A DNA stretch of 10,583 nt, taken from an uncultured bacterium (GTDB taxonomy: Bacteria; Patescibacteriota; Saccharimonadia; Saccharimonadales; CAIOMD01). The notes below the pieces were generated by a model. The model saw nothing but the letters and a program-made list of their open reading frames with translations, made no database searches and was not told where the DNA came from. The position numbers and the translations under genes are program-made. This document shows positions 6,332 to 10,583 of the stretch, piece by piece. The stretch is taken from contig CAIRQE010000026.1 of assembly GCA_903880655.1 (NCBI GenBank), positions 1-10,583 on the forward strand, written 5' to 3'. Within the stretch, counting starts at the first letter, position 1, and each line of letters opens with the position of its first letter.

Positions 6332-7618
6332 ATGCTTGGTAAAATAAAACGATTTAAAAAAAATGAAAAAGCATCTAAAAAAGATGCAGACGAACAGCTG
6401 CTTGTTTCGCTAGATATAGGAACGGAATTTGTGAAAGCACTAGTGGCTCGAATCACTGAAGAAAATGGCATTGAAATTTTAGGTGTCGGCCGGGCGCACC
6501 AGACACTTCACGATATGCAGGCGGGTGCTATAGCGGACATTGCCGGGGTTGTTGCAAATTGTGATATAGCGCTTAATCAGGCTGAGAAGCAAGCAGGTGT
6601 GAGCGCCCGTAGCGCAGTAGTTGGTATTGCTGGTGAACTTGTCCGTGGAAATACTACAACTGTTAAATTTTCAAGAAAAAACCCTAATAAAGAAATTGAT
6701 GTTACTGAAGTAGATTCAATATTTATGCATGTCCAGGAGAGAGCGCTTGAACAGGCAAAGAAAGAATTATCTATTGATACTGGTGGTAAAGAGATAGGTA
6801 TCAAACTTGTTAACAGTGCACTTATATCTATCGAAATAGATGGCTATAGCGTAACGAACCCGATCGGTTTTCAAGGAAAAGAAGTAAGTGTACAGCTTTA
6901 TACTGCATTCGCCCCGCAAGTTCATTTTGGTGCCATAGAAAGAGTTGCCCATCAACTTGATCTCGATCTTCTTACTGTTGCAGCTGAACCTTTTGCTGTA
7001 GCAAGAGCGGTTATTGGTGATGATCCGAATGCTAACTTGAGTGCAATATTAATTGATATTGGTGGAGGTACAACGGATATTGCAGTTGTAAACGAGGGCG
7101 GAGTTGAAGGCACGAAAATGTTTGGTATCGGCGGTCGAAGCTACACAAAATCTGTCGAAAAAGAGCTTGGCACTGACTTTGAAAGAGCTGAATCTTTGAA
7201 GCTTGGACTCAGTAATGATCGGACACCTGAACCGAGGCGTAAGCCGGTAGAGGCTGCACTTAGAAAAACACTTACCGTTTGGCTTAATGGAGTAGAGCTA
7301 GCACTGGAAGAATTTCCTAAACTAGATCATTTGCCGCATCGCATCTTACTTTGCGGCGGTGGCGCAGGGCTTGAAATGATTGTTGATGCCCTCAACAGAA
7401 AAGATTGGTACAGTGAACTTCCTTTCACTAAGAAGCCACAAGTGCAACTTATAAGCCCCGAGCAGGTGGTAGGAATTACGGATGCAACTGGAATAATTGA
7501 AGATCACACCTATATAACTGCGATGGGATTGCTTCGCGTTGGAATGGATAGCTTGGTACAATATGAGAGTTCTTCGAAATCTGTTCGTGATCGATTGAAC
7601 AGGATGCTTAAGATATGA
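6332..7618 (+). CDS. ftsA: FtsA-like actin-fold cell-division protein (SHS2 domain)
   Basis: FtsA is an actin-like ATPase that tethers FtsZ filaments to the inner membrane. The 428-residue protein has the actin-fold ATP motifs in order: phosphate-1 SLDIGTEFVKAL (26-37), phosphate-2 LIDIGGGTTDIAV (240-252) and the adenosine motif LLCGGGAGL (339-347). The FtsA-specific SHS2 (1C) region follows phosphate-1, with DMQAGAIADIAGVV (61-74), the AEKQAGVSARSAVVGIAGE stretch (84-102) and a subdomain to about 195. The last residues, SVRDRLNRMLKI, look like the short amphipathic membrane-binding helix of FtsA. A basic N-terminal extension (MLGKIKRFKK) is unusual. Context: first gene of an operon with a baseplate-J-like protein, ruvX and mltG; ftsZ is not adjacent here. 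The related PilM of type IV pili is the main alternative, but no pilus genes are nearby. Its TGA stop overlaps the next start (ATGA). Confidence 0.82.
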   Translation: MLGKIKRFKKNEKASKKDADEQLLVSLDIGTEFVKALVARITEENGIEILGVGRAHQTLHDMQAGAIADIAGVVANCDIALNQAEKQAGVSARSAVVGIAGELVRGNTTTVKFSRKNPNKEIDVTEVDSIFMHVQERALEQAKKELSIDTGGKEIGIKLVNSALISIEIDGYSVTNPIGFQGKEVSVQLYTAFAPQVHFGAIERVAHQLDLDLLTVAAEPFAVARAVIGDDPNANLSAILIDIGGGTTDIAVVNEGGVEGTKMFGIGGRSYTKSVEKELGTDFERAESLKLGLSNDRTPEPRRKPVEAALRKTLTVWLNGVELALEEFPKLDHLPHRILLCGGGAGLEMIVDALNRKDWYSELPFTKKPQVQLISPEQVVGITDATGIIEDHTYITAMGLLRVGMDSLVQYESSSKSVRDRLNRMLKI

Positions 7619-9333
7619 AAAAAGATACAATATATATAGATAATGATGATGAAATAACTTCGATAACTGATAAAGTTCAGTCATCGGAAAGTTCAATCGT
7701 TGCTCTTATACTCCCTAAGCGATGTACTGTTTTGCAGAGCTCAATTAATATGAAAATACTTAACCGGGCAGCAAAAAGTGCTAAGAAAAACTTAGTTCTT
7801 GTAACTAGCGAGCAGTCCTTAATGGCTGTTGCTGGAGCTGCAGGAATTATGGTTGCAAACTCCTTGGAAGCACGACCGAGCATACCTACTACTCAAAGCA
7901 CAAAAAAACAAACTGAGGAATTCAGTGATGAAGATGAGCAAGAAGATGAAACCGATGAAGACGAGTCTAACGATGAGGATGACAACATAGATCTCGATAA
8001 AACAAGATCTATAGGTGAGCTTTCGGATGACGATGTAATCACACTGGGATCAGAAGATGAACCATTCAAGGACGATGAAACTAATGAAGATGAAGATTTG
8101 AAACCAAGTAAAAAAGAGAAGAGTAAAAAAGTAAAAGTTCCAAACTTTGATTCATTCCGGATTAAACTTTTTCTAATACCAACGGTATTAATAGTACTTA
8201 TCGGTGGATGGTATCTTATGACTTACGTACTACCAAAAGTAACAGTAAAGATTACAACTCAAAATGTAAGCAATGTCATAAACACTGTAGTCACTACGAA
8301 TGTTAAACAAACCTCCGTTGATACTGATAAGATGATTGTTCCAGGAAAACTTGATACCCTAAAAACTAACGCTACCAAAACTTTCACTCCTACCGGGCAG
8401 CAAAATCAGGGAAATAAAGCGAGTGGTACGGTAACACTTTATGATTGCAGTGTAGTGGATAGAACAGCCTTTTTGTTTAATGGCACGACTATTACATTGA
8501 GTACGGGTACGCAACTAAGTTCAAGGGGCTTTATTTTCGTAACAACAGCACCCATCACGATAACTCCAAGTAAAATTGCTTTAGATGGTAGTAACTGCCT
8601 GAAAGACCAACCAGCTAAAGTTGCCGTGGAGGCGCAAAATGGTGGTACTTCCTATAATCTTGCTACTACATCTAATTACAGCTATTCAGTCACTGGATTT
8701 AGTTCTATTATCGGGAATGGAAGTGACATGGGCGGAGGTACTGACAAAAATGTAACCGTAGTAAGTCAGGATGATTGCACGAATGCAGGTAATGCAATTC
8801 TAAACGGCTCTTCCGATTCATATAAGACACAACTTCAAAATCAGCTAAACAAAGAAGGCTTTACGCCGCTCTTAGACTCCTTCGCTGCTAATCCTGGCGC
8901 AGTAACTTGTTCTCCGGCCGTAGGCGAACAGGGATCGACAGCAACAGCTACAATTGCATATAATTCAGTAATGACTGGAGCGAGTACAGATGGGTTAAAT
9001 CAGATTATTACAATGCTTGCAGGAAAAAACCTAGCCAGTACCCAAAGTGTACTAACTACGGGTATAAGCAGCGCCGCTGAAACAATTAAAGATCAACCAT
9101 CCAATGGAAATATAACCTTCAATTTAAGCACAACGGCAACAACGGGAATCAAGCAAAATCCTCAAGCAATTGCTCAAAGTATTAAAGGAATGAAAAAAGG
9201 CGATGCGCAAAATTATATCCAAGGACTTCCAGGAGTAACATCTGTGACGATTAACTACAATCCTTTTTATGTAACTACTGCTCCCAAGAATCTTAAGCAG
9301 ATTAATGTTAGCTTTGTAAATAATGGCAATTAA
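7615..9333 (+). CDS. Membrane-anchored baseplate-J/gp47-like protein
   Basis: The protein has 572 residues and is translationally coupled to the FtsA-like gene by an ATGA overlap. Residues about 26-90 form a small cytoplasmic alpha/beta domain (SSIVALILPKRCTVLQSSIN, then NLVLVTSEQSLMAVAGAAGI). Residues about 101-162 are a highly acidic, probably disordered linker, followed by a basic patch (164-174). One membrane helix lies at about 184-205. The outside part begins with a beta domain (206-260). A region of about 268-390 has the look of baseplate J-like domains in CPR proteins: ASGTVTLYDCS, LSTGTQLSSRGFIFVT, VEAQNGGTSYNLA, then GGGTDKNVTVVSQDD. The C-terminal part contains repeats of alpha-beta character. 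Four extracytoplasmic cysteines (C278, C328, C388, C432) could form two disulfides. Function is unknown; position between FtsA-like and MltG genes suggests an envelope or division role. No phage genes surround it. Confidence 0.85.
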   Translation: MKKDTIYIDNDDEITSITDKVQSSESSIVALILPKRCTVLQSSINMKILNRAAKSAKKNLVLVTSEQSLMAVAGAAGIMVANSLEARPSIPTTQSTKKQTEEFSDEDEQEDETDEDESNDEDDNIDLDKTRSIGELSDDDVITLGSEDEPFKDDETNEDEDLKPSKKEKSKKVKVPNFDSFRIKLFLIPTVLIVLIGGWYLMTYVLPKVTVKITTQNVSNVINTVVTTNVKQTSVDTDKMIVPGKLDTLKTNATKTFTPTGQQNQGNKASGTVTLYDCSVVDRTAFLFNGTTITLSTGTQLSSRGFIFVTTAPITITPSKIALDGSNCLKDQPAKVAVEAQNGGTSYNLATTSNYSYSVTGFSSIIGNGSDMGGGTDKNVTVVSQDDCTNAGNAILNGSSDSYKTQLQNQLNKEGFTPLLDSFAANPGAVTCSPAVGEQGSTATATIAYNSVMTGASTDGLNQIITMLAGKNLASTQSVLTTGISSAAETIKDQPSNGNITFNLSTTATTGIKQNPQAIAQSIKGMKKGDAQNYIQGLPGVTSVTINYNPFYVTTAPKNLKQINVSFVNNGN

Positions 9334-9721
9334 TAATGTACTTGGACTAGATATAGGGGAAAGTAAGACGGGTGTTGCTCGAGTTAATATGATTGCCAGG
9401 CTTCCGCAGGTTGTCGCAACCCTGAAAAATGACAATAATTTCATTCCTGAGATCACTAAAATCATTAATGAAGAAAATATTGATGCAATGGTTGTCGGTC
9501 TACCTCGTAACATGAATGGCGAGGAAACAGCGCAAACAAAATATGTAAGAGATTATGTAGAAAATTACCTAAAATCTTTAAAATTACCTATCATTTTTCA
9601 GGATGAGACATTGAGCTCAAAGGCTGCTGAAGTGCGTTTGGCGGGTAGTGGCTACAAGAAGACTGATATTGATGCCATGGCTGCAGTGGTAATTCTAGAA
9701 GACTACTTGGAGCAGTTATGA
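9323..9721 (+). CDS. ruvX: RuvX/YqgF-family nuclease (putative pre-16S rRNA nuclease/Holliday junction resolvase)
   Basis: YqgF proteins are RNase H-fold nucleases implicated in 16S rRNA 5'-end maturation and possibly Holliday junction resolution. The 132-residue length is typical. Expected acidic active-site residues are visible: D10 in LGLDIGESKTGVA, E95 in QDETLSSKAAE and D117 in DIDAMAAVVILEDYL. VVGLPRNMNGEETAQ (57-71) is the family's VGLP..mdG motif. The start at ATG 9323 lies 11 bases inside the preceding gene and no Shine-Dalgarno is seen, so translation probably depends on coupling. Its TGA overlaps the mltG ATG (ATGA). Full set of motifs, nothing missing. Confidence 0.95.
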   Translation: MAINNVLGLDIGESKTGVARVNMIARLPQVVATLKNDNNFIPEITKIINEENIDAMVVGLPRNMNGEETAQTKYVRDYVENYLKSLKLPIIFQDETLSSKAAEVRLAGSGYKKTDIDAMAAVVILEDYLEQL

Positions 9722-10583
9722 GATATTCAAGTACGGCTGGAGCTAAGAAACAAAAGACTAAGCTTAAGAAGCTAATTGTTCTCGCCCTTTCTCTATCCTT
9801 GCCAGTTTTTCTGGTTCTAGGTATGTACGTATGGTACGAAAATGAATTGAGTCCTTTGACGACGAAATCTAATGCAATAAGTGTCACTATCCAAAAAGGT
9901 GCAACTGCAGATCAGATAGCGCAACTACTTCAGGAAAAAAAGATTATTAAAAGCGCCTTTGCTTTTAGTATTTACCTGAGGATTCATAACCTGAGAAGTA
10001 ACCTACAGGCAGGGTCATATACGCTTGATTCCTCCGCCTCTATAATTCAAACAATTGGCATTATTACGGACGGAAAAATTAATGCCTATACTTTTACTAT
10101 CTTACCCGCTCAACGGCTAGATCAAATAAAAGCTGCCTTTTTGGACGCTGGGTACTCAAAGGCTTCCGTCGAGAAAGCTTTTGATCCTGGGAGCTATCCT
10201 AATGAAGCAATTTTAAATTCTAAACCTGCAGGTGCTTCATTGGAAGGCTACCTTTATCCGGACACTTTCAGTACTTCTTCTACTACAACTCCTACGAATA
10301 TCGTAAAACAGTCATTGGACGAAATGGGTAAAGTTGTGACATCTGAAATGATAAGCGCTTATCAGGGGGAAGGCCTGAATACTTTTCAGGCTATAACACT
10401 TGCTTCCATTGTTGAGCATGAAGTTTCAAATGACAATGACAGACAAATGGTCGCTCAAGTATTTTTGAATAGAATTAAAATTGGTATGATGCTGGGTTCT
10501 GACGTCACCTATCAATATGCGGCGGTTATTACTGGGCAGACACCATCTCCTAGCATAGATTCTCCTTACAATACTCGACGTTA
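9718..10583 (+). CDS. mltG: Endolytic murein transglycosylase MltG (3' end cut by window)
   Basis: MltG cleaves nascent glycan strands at the membrane and sets their length. Translating from the ATG in the ATGA overlap gives 288 complete codons to base 10581, with two further bases (TA) beginning the next codon. A basic N-terminus (KKQKTKLKK) leads to one membrane helix at about 19-38. Residues about 54-118 form the LysM-like domain (VTIQKGATADQIAQLLQEKKII, LQAGSYTLDSSASIIQTI). The YceG catalytic domain follows: LEGYLYPDTF (175-184), then LASIVEHEVSNDNDRQMVAQ (228-247) with the probable catalytic glutamate E233, VFLNRIKIGMMLGSDVTYQYA (248-268) and SPYNTRR at the edge, where the family has SPYNTY followed by a GLPPGPI-type ending. 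It is the last visible gene of the FtsA-like operon. The remaining C-terminus is outside the window. Confidence 0.95.
   Translation, partial: MRYSSTAGAKKQKTKLKKLIVLALSLSLPVFLVLGMYVWYENELSPLTTKSNAISVTIQKGATADQIAQLLQEKKIIKSAFAFSIYLRIHNLRSNLQAGSYTLDSSASIIQTIGIITDGKINAYTFTILPAQRLDQIKAAFLDAGYSKASVEKAFDPGSYPNEAILNSKPAGASLEGYLYPDTFSTSSTTTPTNIVKQSLDEMGKVVTSEMISAYQGEGLNTFQAITLASIVEHEVSNDNDRQMVAQVFLNRIKIGMMLGSDVTYQYAAVITGQTPSPSIDSPYNTRR

Noticed and set aside
6332..7618. PilM of a type IV pilus
   Set aside because: The SHS2 features and C-terminal amphipathic helix fit FtsA better, and no pilN, pilO or pilQ is adjacent. It is kept only as an alternative.
7615..9333. Prophage or contractile injection system because of the baseplate-J-like region
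   Set aside because: No tail, sheath, tube, capsid or integrase genes are present, and the protein sits in an operon with cell-division and wall genes.
9323..9333. Frameshift between the membrane protein and ruvX
   Set aside because: The 11-base overlap is in a different frame and both proteins are complete at their ends; this is ordinary translational coupling.

Overview
The window reads as a chromosomal segment of a Patescibacteria/CPR bacterium, most likely a Saccharibacteria (TM7) relative. The basis is the gene neighbourhood (mnmA-alaS, then an FtsA-like gene, a baseplate-J-like membrane protein, ruvX and mltG), the strongly shortened alanyl-tRNA synthetase, very tight packing and moderately low G+C. 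TGA is used as an ordinary stop (FtsA-like gene and ruvX), which argues against the UGA=Gly lineages Gracilibacteria and Absconditabacteria. This placement is inference from content and style; no rRNA is present to settle it.

Region 1 (1-2315) is a cell-surface cluster: the 3' end of an exported beta-rich protein, a signal-peptide protein with DUF916/WxL-interacting-protein-like architecture and a C-terminal membrane anchor, and a second signal-peptide protein with an Ig-like domain, a PKD-like domain and a C-terminal anchor. Together they look like a surface-display or adhesion module, as expected for an organism that may live attached to a host cell; that role is inferred.

Region 2 (2332-5284) is translation: mnmA (tRNA 2-thiouridine synthase) and alaS. 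AlaRS is only 630 residues and lacks both the beta-barrel that normally precedes the editing core and the DHHA1/C-Ala tail, yet keeps the editing zinc-ligand motifs.

Region 3 (5286-6248, minus strand) holds one AT-rich orphan gene of unknown function. It is convergent with alaS (one base between the stop codons) and divergent from the next operon, and it has a near-consensus promoter.

Region 4 (6332 to the window end) is a translationally coupled operon: FtsA-like actin-fold protein, membrane-anchored baseplate-J-like protein, RuvX/YqgF nuclease and MltG lytic transglycosylase (cut by the window end). Genes overlap by 4, 11 and 4 bases. Apart from RuvX, the theme is cell division and envelope growth.

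A recurring regulatory pattern is the placement of -10 elements 7-9 bases before start codons with no usable Shine-Dalgarno (alaS, the orphan gene, probably the FtsA-like gene and mnmA). This predicts leaderless or nearly leaderless mRNAs, alongside one gene (start 425) with a conventional strong ribosome binding site. No RNA gene, CRISPR, insertion sequence or phage gene was seen. The only gene-free gaps longer than 50 bases are 330-424 and 6249-6331, and both carry promoters.
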